In this document: in pieces, positions 10,275-19,383 of the stretch
How positions within the stretch are numbered: the first letter of the stretch is position 1
Layout: every line of letters begins with the position of its first letter
Origin: Kocuria sp.
Lineage (GTDB): Bacteria > Actinomycetota > Actinomycetes > Actinomycetales > Micrococcaceae
Reading direction: 5' to 3'
DNA length: 64,000 nt
Assembly: GCF_030538595.1 (NCBI RefSeq)
Contig: NZ_JAUNTS010000014.1
Span: forward strand, 33,711 to 97,710
Program-made: the position numbers and the translations under genes
Notes under the pieces: model-generated
The model's input: the letters and a program-made list of their open reading frames with translations, nothing else
Databases searched by the model: none
Told to the model about the DNA's origin: nothing

Positions 10275-11849
10275 TCAGTCCAAGTAATCGCGCAGCACTT
10301 GTGAGCGGGACGGGTGACGCAGCTTGGACATGGTCTTGGACTCTATCTGCCTTATCCGCTCACGGGTCACCCCATAAACCTTGCCGATCTCATCCAGGGT
10401 CTTGGGCTGTCCATCGGTCAGCCCAAAGCGCATGGCCACCACTCCGGCCTCCCGTTCGGAGAGGGTGTCCAGCACCGAATGCAGTTGCTCCTGCAGCAGG
10501 GTGAAGCTGACGGCATCTGCCGGCACAACGGCCTCAGAATCCTCAATCAGATCACCGAATTCGGAGTCACCGTCCTCACCCAGCGGCGTGTGCAAGGAGA
10601 TGGGCTCACGGCCGTACTTCTGGACCTCAACCACCTTTTCAGGCGTCATGTCCAGTTCTTGGGCCAACTCTTCAGGAGTTGGCTCGCGGCCCAAGTCCTG
10701 CAACATCTGCCGCTGCACACGGGCCAGCTTGTTGATGACCTCCACCATGTGCACCGGGATACGGATGGTACGGGCCTGGTCAGCCATGGCACGGGTGATG
10801 GCCTGTCGAATCCACCAGGTGGCGTAGGTGGAGAACTTGAAGCCCTTGGTGTAGTCAAACTTCTCCACCGCACGGATCAGACCCAGGTTTCCTTCCTGGA
10901 TCAAGTCCAGGAACAGCATGCCGCGGCCCGTGTAGCGCTTGGCCAGGGAGACCACCAGGCGGAGGTTGGCCTCCAGTAGGTGGTTTTTGGCGCGCTTGCC
11001 GTCATGGATGACCCAGCGCAGTTCTTTCTTCTGCTCCCGGGTCAGGGAATCGGCGTCGTCCTTGTACTTGTGCTCGGCGAACAGGCCAGCTTCGATCCGC
11101 AGGGCAAGATCAACTTCTTGCTCGGCATTCAGCAGGGCAACCTTGCCGATCTGCTTCAGGTAGTCCTTGACCGGGTCAGCAGTGGCTCCGGCGGAAACCA
11201 CCTGCTGAGCGGGGGCGTCGTCGTCATCATTGGTGGAGAGCACAAACCCGCGAGCCGACTCCTGAGATGCCGTGGTCTTGCCGGTGGGCTTGGCCACCAC
11301 CTCAGTTCCGGACTTGGCATTCTCAGCGTCCTCCGGAGCAACGGCCTCGTCCTCCTGATCGTCCTCGGCCTCATCGGCGGAGTCCTGGGAGTCCGAGTCC
11401 TCCGAGTTGTCCTCCTCCAGGGAGTCATCAACGTCGAATTCGTCGTCCTCATCCAGGTCTTCGGCCTGCGAGGCAGCTGACGCGGCCTTCTTGCCACCAC
11501 GAGCGCCGGTGGCCTTCTTCTTGGTGGAAGCCGCCTTGGCTGCTGTCTGCTCCTGCTCCTCACCAACCTCAGAGGCGCCTCCGGCTGCGGTTGACTTGGC
11601 AGCGGACTTCTTGGCCGTTGCCTTGGTAGGCGCCTTGGAAGAAGTCGCCCGAGCCGCCGTACCGGCCTTGGCAGCAGTGGTTTTCTTGGCTGCGGTCGTT
11701 TTCTTGGCGGCAGTGGTCTTTTTGGCTGCAGTGCTCTTCTTGGCGCTGGTCTTGGCCGCACTGGTGGTGCCCGACGACGCCTGATCCACGTCCGCGCCAT
11801 CTTGAGGCTGTGCGGATGCAGTCGTCTTGTTCGTGACAGCTGGTGACAC
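10275..11849 (-). CDS. sigA: Principal RNA polymerase sigma factor (group 1 sigma-70)
   Basis: Housekeeping sigma factor, 524 aa. Residues 1-220 are low complexity: a Lys/Ala-rich tract with tandem AAKKTT units, then an acidic stretch. Region 1.2 begins [11 protein letters not shown] near 226. Region 2 contains the -10-recognition helix with [14 protein letters not shown] and [10 protein letters not shown]. Region 4.2 is the C-terminal [20 protein letters not shown]. The frame is open to 11921. I chose the GTG at 11849 because GAAAGG precedes it by 6 bases; an ATG at 11894 with AGGTG close by is possible. A consensus TTGACA at 11909-11914 on this strand may belong to the sigA promoter. Confidence 0.92.
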   Translation of the reverse strand: MSPAVTNKTTASAQPQDGADVDQASSGTTSAAKTSAKKSTAAKKTTAAKKTTAAKKTTAAKAGTAARATSSKAPTKATAKKSAAKSTAAGGASEVGEEQEQTAAKAASTKKKATGARGGKKAASAASQAEDLDEDDEFDVDDSLEEDNSEDSDSQDSADEAEDDQEDEAVAPEDAENAKSGTEVVAKPTGKTTASQESARGFVLSTNDDDDAPAQQVVSAGATADPVKDYLKQIGKVALLNAEQEVDLALRIEAGLFAEHKYKDDADSLTREQKKELRWVIHDGKRAKNHLLEANLRLVVSLAKRYTGRGMLFLDLIQEGNLGLIRAVEKFDYTKGFKFSTYATWWIRQAITRAMADQARTIRIPVHMVEVINKLARVQRQMLQDLGREPTPEELAQELDMTPEKVVEVQKYGREPISLHTPLGEDGDSEFGDLIEDSEAVVPADAVSFTLLQEQLHSVLDTLSEREAGVVAMRFGLTDGQPKTLDEIGKVYGVTRERIRQIESKTMSKLRHPSRSQVLRDYLD

Positions 11850-12035
11850 TGGGAACCTTTCGTTGCTCGACACGGTGCTGTGACTTCCGGTCATAACACC
11901 TATGACCCTGTCAAGTCCCACCGGCGATCATAACCGCCGTGGAGGACAAGAAGGGTCTTCAGGTGGTTGCAACCAACACCCGGTGTGTCTTGTTCCCGTT
12001 CTGCAGAAAAACTCCGCAGAAATTTCCACGGCCGC

Positions 12036-13412
12036 TCAGCGGCGCCACGCGGTGTCCCGGCGGGATGCCCACACTGGCACCGGTCGCGTGGCAAAAAGTT
12101 GCCGAAGGCGCTGGATTCCTGGATGCCAGGGTGCCACCGCTTCTGCCCTGGACAGACAGTATTCAGCGCGGGAACCGCGAGCGCGGAAGCGCTCCAGATG
12201 TGCCCGCGCTATCCACAAGGAGGCTTCCATGGTGGGTAGTGGCGAGGCGGTACCGGGGGCAGACAGCGAATCGACGGTCAGACTCAGATGTTCCAGGACA
12301 ATGGCGCACCGATCCACGGAATCCCAGTCAGGTGTTCCTTGCCATTCACCCAACATCACCTGCGCAACGTGGAGCAGTTCATGACAATCTGCATATTCTG
12401 CGGGGTATTGGCAGTCCTGGCTGGACGACGGTGAATCGGCAGTGGGCAGCGGGGTTTTTGCCTGAGATTTTTCCCCCTGGGATGCCGCCTGCCACTGGAC
12501 CCACGCGGTGCTAGAAGCCTCCATCTCACCGGTCAGTGCCATGGCCAGCACCAGATCAGCACCTATGGGGTCCACCACGGCCAGCAGCAGTTCCGTGAGT
12601 TCTCGGCTGGTTCCCGCAGTGGTGGGGGCGCCCCGCTCAACGCTGGTGATGGTGGCCTGCCACTGCTCCAGAAAACTGAGCCGCCATGAGCAGTCCGTCC
12701 AATCATGCTCGGGATGTTGGTCAGTCCAGGCGGACTGCATGCTCGGGGAGTTGGCCCAAGCAGCCGGGTCTTCCTCCACCACACTGCCGTCACACACCAA
12801 CGCCGCGTACATGCTGCTGTTCCGGATTTTGGCCACGTCATGGAGGTCCCGGGGCTCTTCCACAGGCCACCACTGGGCGCCTTGCAGACACCAAGCATCT
12901 TGCACCTCATGTCCGGAAAGACCACCGGCCTTGGTCACTGCCTGAGTCACCACCTCCGCCAAGGCCTGGGCTTGCTCTCTCTCCCGGGCCGAGTGATAAC
13001 CGGCCTCCGGGGCCGCACCGTAAACCGCAATGAACATTGAGGTGCCCACGGTGTCGTACTCCAGAATCTCCCTCATCTGGGTGATCCAGGAGAGCAAAAA
13101 CTGCTGATCTGCCAACTCTTCAAGCGTGGGTAATTCCAGACGCAGGCAGGGCCCCACGGAGTTCGACGTCGTGGTGATCACTGCCACCGAATGCTGCGGC
13201 CAGAAGCCCAGGGTGTGCGGCAGGATGGCCAGAACATCCGCGGCGGTTCGTGCCACCGGACGATACGGGTCTGGGTGTGCGTGGGCTCCGGCGGTGGGGG
13301 CCTGCCCCCGCCCTTGCCGTGTCCGGGATGATCGGGATGCGGAGGCGGTCCTCCCAGCGGGGCGACGGCTGGATCGGTGACTACGGTTCTTTTTACGGGA
13401 GTGGCTGCTCAT
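12036..13412 (-). CDS. DUF4192 domain-containing protein
   Basis: A 458-residue cytoplasmic protein of unknown function with a basic, Ser/Arg-rich N-terminus of about 45 residues. The DUF4192 opening follows as DVLAILPHTLGFWPQHSVAVI (first part near residues 58-78), then the conserved middle segment with LAMALTGEMEASS and a TPR-like C-terminal third (QRLRQLFATRP). DUF4192 proteins are typical of actinobacteria and often lie next to sigA. No catalytic motif is recognisable. It is probably transcribed separately from sigA, 187 bases downstream. Confidence 0.8.
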   Translation of the reverse strand: MSSHSRKKNRSHRSSRRPAGRTASASRSSRTRQGRGQAPTAGAHAHPDPYRPVARTAADVLAILPHTLGFWPQHSVAVITTTSNSVGPCLRLELPTLEELADQQFLLSWITQMREILEYDTVGTSMFIAVYGAAPEAGYHSAREREQAQALAEVVTQAVTKAGGLSGHEVQDAWCLQGAQWWPVEEPRDLHDVAKIRNSSMYAALVCDGSVVEEDPAAWANSPSMQSAWTDQHPEHDWTDCSWRLSFLEQWQATITSVERGAPTTAGTSRELTELLLAVVDPIGADLVLAMALTGEMEASSTAWVQWQAASQGEKSQAKTPLPTADSPSSSQDCQYPAEYADCHELLHVAQVMLGEWQGTPDWDSVDRCAIVLEHLSLTVDSLSAPGTASPLPTMEASLWIARAHLERFRARGSRAEYCLSRAEAVAPWHPGIQRLRQLFATRPVPVWASRRDTAWRR

Positions 13413-13559
13413 GGACCCACTGTGAGTGCCACATCACCGCCCTGTCCTGGGCTTTGCGTAATCTGTGGACTGTTCAGGGCAATGATCGGCACTCAACGCG
13501 GCCTGTGGAGGTTCCTCCACTGGTGGGGGGCAAAACCCGGCGCGTGAGATGCCCGGCAC

Positions 13560-14843
13560 TCACACGGATTGCGCTCCGTACCGGGCGCGAACGCGCCGTG
13601 CGCTGACGGCCATACCAGCCACACCCACCGCTGCCACCACAACCTGCATGGCCATGGCCACCCTGAAAGCCTCCGGCGCATAGGCATCGGTGACCCAGCC
13701 CCAGTGCACCTGAAGATCCAAGGTGAGCCCAATCAGATAAATGGCCGCCAGGGACGCCACAAAGCCGCCAACGTTGGTGATCCCGGTGGCTGTACCGATC
13801 CGACGTCGCGGAGTGAAGGACTGCACAATGTTGAAAGCAACCATTGAGGCCGGAAGGCTCATGGCAATGGCCACCACCGCAGCAAGCACCACCAGGAATG
13901 GTGCGGTGCCCGGCCACAGGATCAGCACGGCCCACGCTGTGAAGCCAGCCGCGATCACAGCGTAGGACAGCTGCACGCGACGATTCGGGCGGCGAGCCAC
14001 CCAGCTGCCAATGCTCATTCCCACCAAGAAATTGGTCAGCACAAAAAATGTCATCACAAAGGACGCCTGCCCCAAGGACAAGCCCTGGGCATTCTGCAAG
14101 TAGGGATACCCCCACATCAGGGCAAAGACCGTACCGATGAATTGCACCGTGAAGTGGACCCAGAACCCCAATGCCGTGGCGGGCTCGCGGAGGCATCGAA
14201 TCACTGCGGCACGCGTGCGGCGCACCGCCAAGGACGTGTTGACCGGCCCCTGGCCATCTGGGGTGTCCCGCAGGAACGCGACCACCAAGACTGCCACCAC
14301 CACGGACAAAGCGGCCATGGCCAGGAACGACGGCGTCCACCCCACCCACCCGAGCAAAGCGCTGAACGGGACCACGGAAAGCAACTGGCCAAAGTTTCCC
14401 GCCGTGCCCACCAGCATGGTCATCACAGGGGTCTTGGACAGCGAAAACCATGCCGGGATGATCCGCAACACACAGATGAAGGTGGCGGCATCGCCCGCCC
14501 CAACCAGAACACGGCCCGCAACTCCCCACCCCAGGGAATCGGCCAGCGCCAGGACCACCTGCCCAGCAGCCATCAGAACAGCGCCAACGGCCACCATCAT
14601 GCGCGAACCGAACCGATCCACCAGAACCCCTACGGGGATTTGCAGGCCCGCATACACAAAGACCTGCAACATGGTGAACAGGGACAATTGAGAAGCCGTG
14701 GCTTGGAAACGGTCCGCCGCTTCCAAGGAGGCCACACCAAAAGAGGTGCGCTGCGCCACCGCTGTGAAATACGCCAGAATCCCCACCGCTATGACCAGGT
14801 AGGCCATGGCGGAGTCGCGGCCGTAACGCTTCTGTGGTGACAT
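13560..14843 (-). CDS. Major facilitator superfamily transporter
   Basis: A 427-residue integral membrane protein with twelve predicted helices. The MFS signature after helix 2 reads GVLVDRFGSRMMVAVGAVLM (about 78-97), and the half-sequence repeat continues with RRRIGTATGITNVGGFVASL near 330-350, which resembles nitrate/phosphate/sugar-phosphate-type MFS carriers. The substrate cannot be deduced. It follows the PAC2-family gene by 26 bases on the same strand and could share its transcript. Confidence 0.85.
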   Translation of the reverse strand: MSPQKRYGRDSAMAYLVIAVGILAYFTAVAQRTSFGVASLEAADRFQATASQLSLFTMLQVFVYAGLQIPVGVLVDRFGSRMMVAVGAVLMAAGQVVLALADSLGWGVAGRVLVGAGDAATFICVLRIIPAWFSLSKTPVMTMLVGTAGNFGQLLSVVPFSALLGWVGWTPSFLAMAALSVVVAVLVVAFLRDTPDGQGPVNTSLAVRRTRAAVIRCLREPATALGFWVHFTVQFIGTVFALMWGYPYLQNAQGLSLGQASFVMTFFVLTNFLVGMSIGSWVARRPNRRVQLSYAVIAAGFTAWAVLILWPGTAPFLVVLAAVVAIAMSLPASMVAFNIVQSFTPRRRIGTATGITNVGGFVASLAAIYLIGLTLDLQVHWGWVTDAYAPEAFRVAMAMQVVVAAVGVAGMAVSARRVRARYGAQSV

Positions 14844-14869
14844 CAGGGATCGAGCAGGCCGTTCAGGCC

Positions 14870-15784
14870 TCAGTTCTCATCTGGTTGATTGGCCAGAAAC
14901 GCCTCCACAGCTGCACCGATTTCATCTGCGTCAGGCAGTTCGGATTCATCCCCGGCCAACAGGGAGCGTTGCTCACTGTGATCCACGATTTCGTCGTAAC
15001 GCGTTTCCATGGACTCAATCACGGCCTGGACCTCCGGCGCCCCGGAGACTTGCTCCTCAATACGCTGCATCACATCCGCACCGGCATCGCGCAGGGAATC
15101 GGTGGGCAGGGTCAATCCCGTGGCCGCAGCAACGTGTTCAAAGGCAGTGACTGTGATCTGAGGCAGCCGGGCGTCCGCCAAGTACTGCGGCACATGCACA
15201 CTCAAACCAATGGTGTCCACACCCAACTCACCGAACCGGATTTCCAGCTGCTGGGCCATGGACGAACTCATCTCCGCCACGGGCCGTTGATGATGATTCT
15301 GCGCCACCAGATCGGTACGGGTGCCGTGCACGGAGACCAGGAATGGGCGGGTGTGCGGCACGGGCATGGGAATCCCCGTCACATTCACCACCAAGGAGGT
15401 GTCAAGGCGCTGCGCCAATTCCACAACGGCCTCCGCAAACCGATTCCACTGCAGGTCAGGTTCCGGGCCCGTCAGCAAGCTGAAATGACGGCCCAGCGGG
15501 TCAGTCAGACCGTAAAGAGTCAGTTCAGGGTTGTCCACGCGCTCAAAGTGGTCCTCCACAAAGCGCACGTGTGGACGGCGTGCCCGGTAATCCTGCAGCT
15601 CATCTGGATCAAAACGCGCCAAGACATCGTGTGGCAGGGATTCCAACAAGGTCTCGCGGATCTGCCCGCTCACCTGTCCGCCTTCGGCATAGCCGGACAG
15701 GGAGATCAGCAACGGAGCCCCGTGCAGACGCGGGTCATCCAGAAGGCTGGGATTGCCCAAATACAACTCGGAAGGTTCAGCCAC
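14870..15784 (-). CDS. PAC2 family protein
   Basis: A 304-residue protein of the PAC2 superfamily, named after proteasome assembly chaperone 2. Actinobacterial members occur with the bacterial proteasome, but their role is not settled. Seen are the N-terminal LLISLSGYAEGG, the segment NVTGIPMPVPHTRP near residues 140-153, and the conserved LGVDTIGLSVHVPQYL near 190. The C-terminus is acidic. The start is GTG with AGGAG six bases upstream, and a TAGAGT -10-like element lies about 40 bases upstream. Confidence 0.82.
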   Translation of the reverse strand: MAEPSELYLGNPSLLDDPRLHGAPLLISLSGYAEGGQVSGQIRETLLESLPHDVLARFDPDELQDYRARRPHVRFVEDHFERVDNPELTLYGLTDPLGRHFSLLTGPEPDLQWNRFAEAVVELAQRLDTSLVVNVTGIPMPVPHTRPFLVSVHGTRTDLVAQNHHQRPVAEMSSSMAQQLEIRFGELGVDTIGLSVHVPQYLADARLPQITVTAFEHVAAATGLTLPTDSLRDAGADVMQRIEEQVSGAPEVQAVIESMETRYDEIVDHSEQRSLLAGDESELPDADEIGAAVEAFLANQPDEN

Positions 15785-16128
15785 AGTTCACTCCTGGTCT
15801 TGACGTCTACCCAACTCTATGTGGGGCCTCAGCTACCTGGGGCTTGCGCCGCGCAGCCACGGACCTACGGATCGGTAACACGGATTGACGACGTCGATAT
15901 TCCCGCACCCCTCGCCGTCAGCCACCCTGTACTGGGCCTCCAGCCTCAAGTCGGGACCTCCAGCCTCCATGTCTGCGGCCCTGGAGGCCCATGCTCCGGG
16001 CGAACACCTCATGTGCTGTCCGAGGCCAGCGATACCATCGCAAGAGAACCCCGGCCACAGCTACACCGGCCGCACCAGCGCTGGCGGCACAACCGTCCAG
16101 CGCACCCGACTGGAAGGTGATTGTCCAC
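15785..16128. promoter_or_regulatory. Divergent PAC2 / pepA intergenic region
   Basis: A 344-bp gap. It holds the PAC2 gene's AGGAG and TAGAGT on the minus strand, a TTGACG at about 15885, and a TACCAT -10-like hexamer near 16034 facing pepA. An open frame runs through the pepA-proximal half but lacks a ribosome site. No RNA gene or long palindrome was seen. Confidence 0.35.
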
Positions 16129-17757
16129 ATGCCACGCACCACGTCCCGCCGTCGCTCTGCCCGTGCAGCTGAGAACACCACTGCCTCCGCACCTGCGCTG
16201 ATCGAACTCCTCCCGCAGGAATCAGTGGCCGTGACCGCCACGGACAAGAAACTGGCCAAACTCTCCGCCGACGCCCTTGTGGTGGCCGTGGCCAAAACCC
16301 CCGCCGGCCCTGATGTACTCATGCCCCTGGATGCCAAGGGCTTGCCGGAGAACCTTCAAGAACAGGCGCAAACAGTCGGAGCCTCCGGTGCTGCGGATGA
16401 AGTGCTCAAAATCGCAGCCCCCAAAGGTTCTGCGTGGTCTCTGATCGTCTTGACGGGTCTGGGCACCGGGGAAGAGTCCGGCTCGGAAGTGGAGGCTTTA
16501 CGCCGAGCTGCTGGTGCAGCCACCCGGGCCCTCACCAAGACCCAGCACGCCGTGTTCGCTCTCCCGGTGGAAACCCTGGAGGAGGCTGGCGCTGTGGCGG
16601 AAGGAATCGCCCTGGGCGCCTATTCCTTTGCTGCCCAGAAGGGCAAAACTGCGCACACCGTTGGAGCACCCTTGGCCAAGGCCACGGTGCTCGCCCCGGG
16701 ACTGGACAGCAAGGCTCTGGTTGCCGCCTGTAGCCGCGCAGACACCGTGGGACGTGCGGTTTCCCGCGCTCGTACACTGGTCACGCTGTCCCCGGACACG
16801 GTCTACCCGGCCGCCGTGGCGCAGTTGGCGGAGGACCTTGCCGAACGCAGCTCCGGCGCTGTCTCCGTGGAAATCCTGGATGAGGCTGAACTCGCCCAGG
16901 GTGGTTTCGGCGGTTTGATCGGCGTGGGCCAAGGCGCCTCCCGGCCTCCCCGTTTGGTCCGCGTGGGCTGGGAGCCCAAGAACCCCGTGGAATCCGTTGC
17001 TCTGGTGGGCAAGGGCATCACTTTTGACTCGGGCGGCCTCTCCCTGAAGCCCGCTCAGTCCATGGAGACCATGAAGTCGGACATGGCCGGCGCTGCGGCT
17101 GTTTTGGCCACCGTGTTTGCGGCGGCAGAAGCCGAGCTGCCCGTGTCCGTGACCGGATGGTTGTGCCTGGCCGAAAACATGCCGTCATCCACCGCCACTC
17201 GTCCGGGGGATGTGATCCGCATCCGTGGCGGCCGCACCGTGGAAGTTCTCAACACGGACGCTGAGGGCCGACTGGTCTTGGCAGACGGGCTCGTGGCTGC
17301 GCGGGAAGAAGACCCCGGTCTGCTGCTGGACATCGCCACCCTGACCGGCGCCCAAATGGTGGCCTTGGGTACCCGCACCGCAGCGGTCATGGGTGACGAC
17401 GACGCCGTCGAAACCGTCCTGGCCGCATCTGTGGCCTCCGGTGAAGACCTGTGGCCCATGCCCTTGCCGCATCATCTGCGAGCTTCCCTGGATTCCGAGG
17501 TTGCAGACCTGAAGAACATTGGCGACCGCAACGGCGGCATGCTCTCTGCGGGACTTTTCCTCAAAGAATTTGCCGGAGCCCAGGAGGCCGCGGAGGAATC
17601 CGCCGTGGAGCCTGTGGGGCCTTGGGCACACCTGGACATTGCCGGGCCGTCCTTCAACGACTCCAAGCCCTGGGGTTACACCCCCAAGCAGGGCACGGGC
17701 TTTGGGGTCCGCACCATGTTTGCCGCCGTGGAACTGGTGGCCGGCCAACCAGTGTGA
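16129..17757 (+). CDS. pepA: Leucyl aminopeptidase (M17 family)
   Basis: Cytosolic di-metal aminopeptidase that removes N-terminal residues from peptides, 542 aa. The catalytic C-terminal domain has VGKGITFDSGGLSLKP from about residue 292 with the metal-binding Lys and Asp, SMETMKSDMAGAAAV with the catalytic Lys and Asp, and the M17 signature NTDAEGRL at about 375. The N-terminal macro-like domain is divergent and preceded by a Ser/Arg-rich leader. The ATG at 16129 has GGAAGGTGA about 8 bases upstream, which decides against the earlier in-frame ATG at 15991. Next downstream is lpd. Confidence 0.92.
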   Translation: MPRTTSRRRSARAAENTTASAPALIELLPQESVAVTATDKKLAKLSADALVVAVAKTPAGPDVLMPLDAKGLPENLQEQAQTVGASGAADEVLKIAAPKGSAWSLIVLTGLGTGEESGSEVEALRRAAGAATRALTKTQHAVFALPVETLEEAGAVAEGIALGAYSFAAQKGKTAHTVGAPLAKATVLAPGLDSKALVAACSRADTVGRAVSRARTLVTLSPDTVYPAAVAQLAEDLAERSSGAVSVEILDEAELAQGGFGGLIGVGQGASRPPRLVRVGWEPKNPVESVALVGKGITFDSGGLSLKPAQSMETMKSDMAGAAAVLATVFAAAEAELPVSVTGWLCLAENMPSSTATRPGDVIRIRGGRTVEVLNTDAEGRLVLADGLVAAREEDPGLLLDIATLTGAQMVALGTRTAAVMGDDDAVETVLAASVASGEDLWPMPLPHHLRASLDSEVADLKNIGDRNGGMLSAGLFLKEFAGAQEAAEESAVEPVGPWAHLDIAGPSFNDSKPWGYTPKQGTGFGVRTMFAAVELVAGQPV

Positions 17758-17811
17758 CGTCCCCGAGTACGCCGCGCCTGGTTCGTGTGGCTGAGCGCCT
17801 ACCGGCTTGAC

Positions 17812-17817
17812 TAGAGT
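17812..17817 (+). promoter_or_regulatory. Possible -10 element for lpd
   Basis: TAGAGT lies 80 bases upstream of the chosen lpd start in the 139-base pepA-lpd gap. No good -35 hexamer is at 16-18 bp, so this is tentative. Confidence 0.3.
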
Positions 17818-17896
17818 AGGCCTGAACCACAGTGAGCCTGGTGCGGCGCAAAGGGCGGCTGCCACCAGAGGATCAATGAGCAAGGGAGCATCATCC

Positions 17897-19264
17897 GTGG
17901 CGGAGAATGAGTTTGACATCCTGGTACTGGGCGGCGGCAGCGCCGGCTACGCAGCAGCGTTGCGGGCCGTGCAGCTGGGATACACCGTGGCCCTGTTTGA
18001 AAAGAGCAAGGTGGGCGGCACCTGTCTGCACTGGGGCTGCATCCCCACCAAGGCATACCTGCACTCCGCCGAGCTGGTGGCTGATGCCAAGGAATCTGAG
18101 AAGTACGGCGTGAAGCTGTCCGTGGATTCCGTGGACATGGGTGCGGTGCGGGATTACAAGAACGGCATTGTGGCCGGGAAGTACAAGGGTCTCCAGGGGC
18201 TCTTGAAGTCCAAGAAGATCACTGTGGTGGATGCTTTCGGCAAGCTCACCGGTGAAAACACCATTGAGGCTGATGGCACCACCTACACCGGCAAGCACAT
18301 CATCCTGGCCTCCGGCTCCGTGTCCAAGACCATGGGCATTGAGATCCGGGACCGCATCATGACCTCCACGGAAGCCTTGGAGATCGACTGGACGCCCAAG
18401 TCAGCGATTGTGCTGGGGGGCGGCGTGATCGGCTGCGAGTTCGCGTCCATGTGGAACTCCTTTGGCGTTGAGGTCACCGTGATTGAAGGTTTGGATCACC
18501 TGGTGCCCAATGAAGATCCTTCGATCATCAAGATCCTGGAAAAGGAATTCAAGAAGAAGGGCATCAAGTCCAACTTGGGCACCTTCTTCGAGAAGGTTGA
18601 ACAGGATGAAAACGGCGCCAAGGTGACTCTTGCGGACGGCAAGGTCTTTGAAGCGGACGTGGTCCTGGTGGCCGTGGGACGGGGACCCAACACCGCTGAG
18701 ATGGGTTATGAAGAAGTCGGCATCCCCATGGACCGTGGATTCGTGACCCCGAACGAACGCCTCCACACCGGCGTCGGCAACATCTACGCCATCGGTGACA
18801 TTGTCCCCGGCGTCCAGCTGGCCCACCGCGGCTACCAACAGGGCCGTTTTGTGGCGGAAGAGATTGCCGGTCTCAACCCCGCGATCGTGGAAGACGTCAA
18901 CATCCCCAAGGTCACCTTCACCGAACCGGAAATCTCCTCCGTGGGCTACTCCCAGCCCAAGGCTGAGGAGAAGTTCGGCAAGGAGAACATTCAGACCGTG
19001 GAGTACAACCTGCTGGGCAACGGCAAGTCCTCCATCTTGGGCACCGGCGGCATCATCAAGCTGGTGCGGGAAAAGGATGGTCCCATCATTGGGTTCCATG
19101 CCATCGGCAAGCGTATTTCCGAACAGATCGGCGAAGGCCAACTGATCGTCAATTGGGAGGCCTATCCGGAAGATCTGGCTGCCTTCATCCACGCTCACCC
19201 CACGCAGAATGAAGCCATCGGTGAAGCCGCCATGGCTCTGGCCGGAGCACCACTGCACGGCTGA
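17897..19264 (+). CDS. lpd: Dihydrolipoyl dehydrogenase (E3)
   Basis: Flavoprotein that reoxidises dihydrolipoyl groups of 2-oxoacid dehydrogenase complexes with NAD, 455 aa. The FAD-binding Rossmann motif LGGGSAGY is at 11-18, the redox disulfide in GGTCLHWGCIPTKA (C43 and C48), the NAD-binding GGGVIGCEFAS near 175, the second FAD segment IYAIGDI near 300, and the C-terminal HAHPTQNEAIGEA with the catalytic His/Glu pair. The GTG at 17897 has AAGGGAG eight bases upstream; an ATG at 17876 is the alternative. It is followed by a strong terminator and then sucB. Confidence 0.93.
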   Translation: MAENEFDILVLGGGSAGYAAALRAVQLGYTVALFEKSKVGGTCLHWGCIPTKAYLHSAELVADAKESEKYGVKLSVDSVDMGAVRDYKNGIVAGKYKGLQGLLKSKKITVVDAFGKLTGENTIEADGTTYTGKHIILASGSVSKTMGIEIRDRIMTSTEALEIDWTPKSAIVLGGGVIGCEFASMWNSFGVEVTVIEGLDHLVPNEDPSIIKILEKEFKKKGIKSNLGTFFEKVEQDENGAKVTLADGKVFEADVVLVAVGRGPNTAEMGYEEVGIPMDRGFVTPNERLHTGVGNIYAIGDIVPGVQLAHRGYQQGRFVAEEIAGLNPAIVEDVNIPKVTFTEPEISSVGYSQPKAEEKFGKENIQTVEYNLLGNGKSSILGTGGIIKLVREKDGPIIGFHAIGKRISEQIGEGQLIVNWEAYPEDLAAFIHAHPTQNEAIGEAAMALAGAPLHG

Positions 19265-19269
19265 GTCCT

Positions 19270-19305
19270 CCCGTGGCCCGGTTCGTTTCAGAACCGGGCC
19301 ACGGG
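19270..19305. terminator. lpd terminator hairpin
   Basis: A perfect 15-bp stem, CCCGTGGCCCGGTTC with its complement, around a 6-nt loop, six bases after the lpd stop. There is no U-run. Confidence 0.75.
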
Positions 19306-19383
19306 ACTCGGGCCATCACCCGAACTCCTACGCACTAACGCACAAGCTGTCCTAAGCGCACAGAAGAAAGAGACGGTCAGACA

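Noticed and set aside
11909..11914. A full sigA promoter from TTGACA
   Set aside because: The hexamer is consensus, but no -10 hexamer lies at 16-18 bp on the minus strand, so I mention it only under sigA.
14834..16120. A 428-codon plus-strand frame over the PAC2-family gene
   Set aside because: No ribosome site and no domain; it is antisense to a gene with recognisable family motifs.
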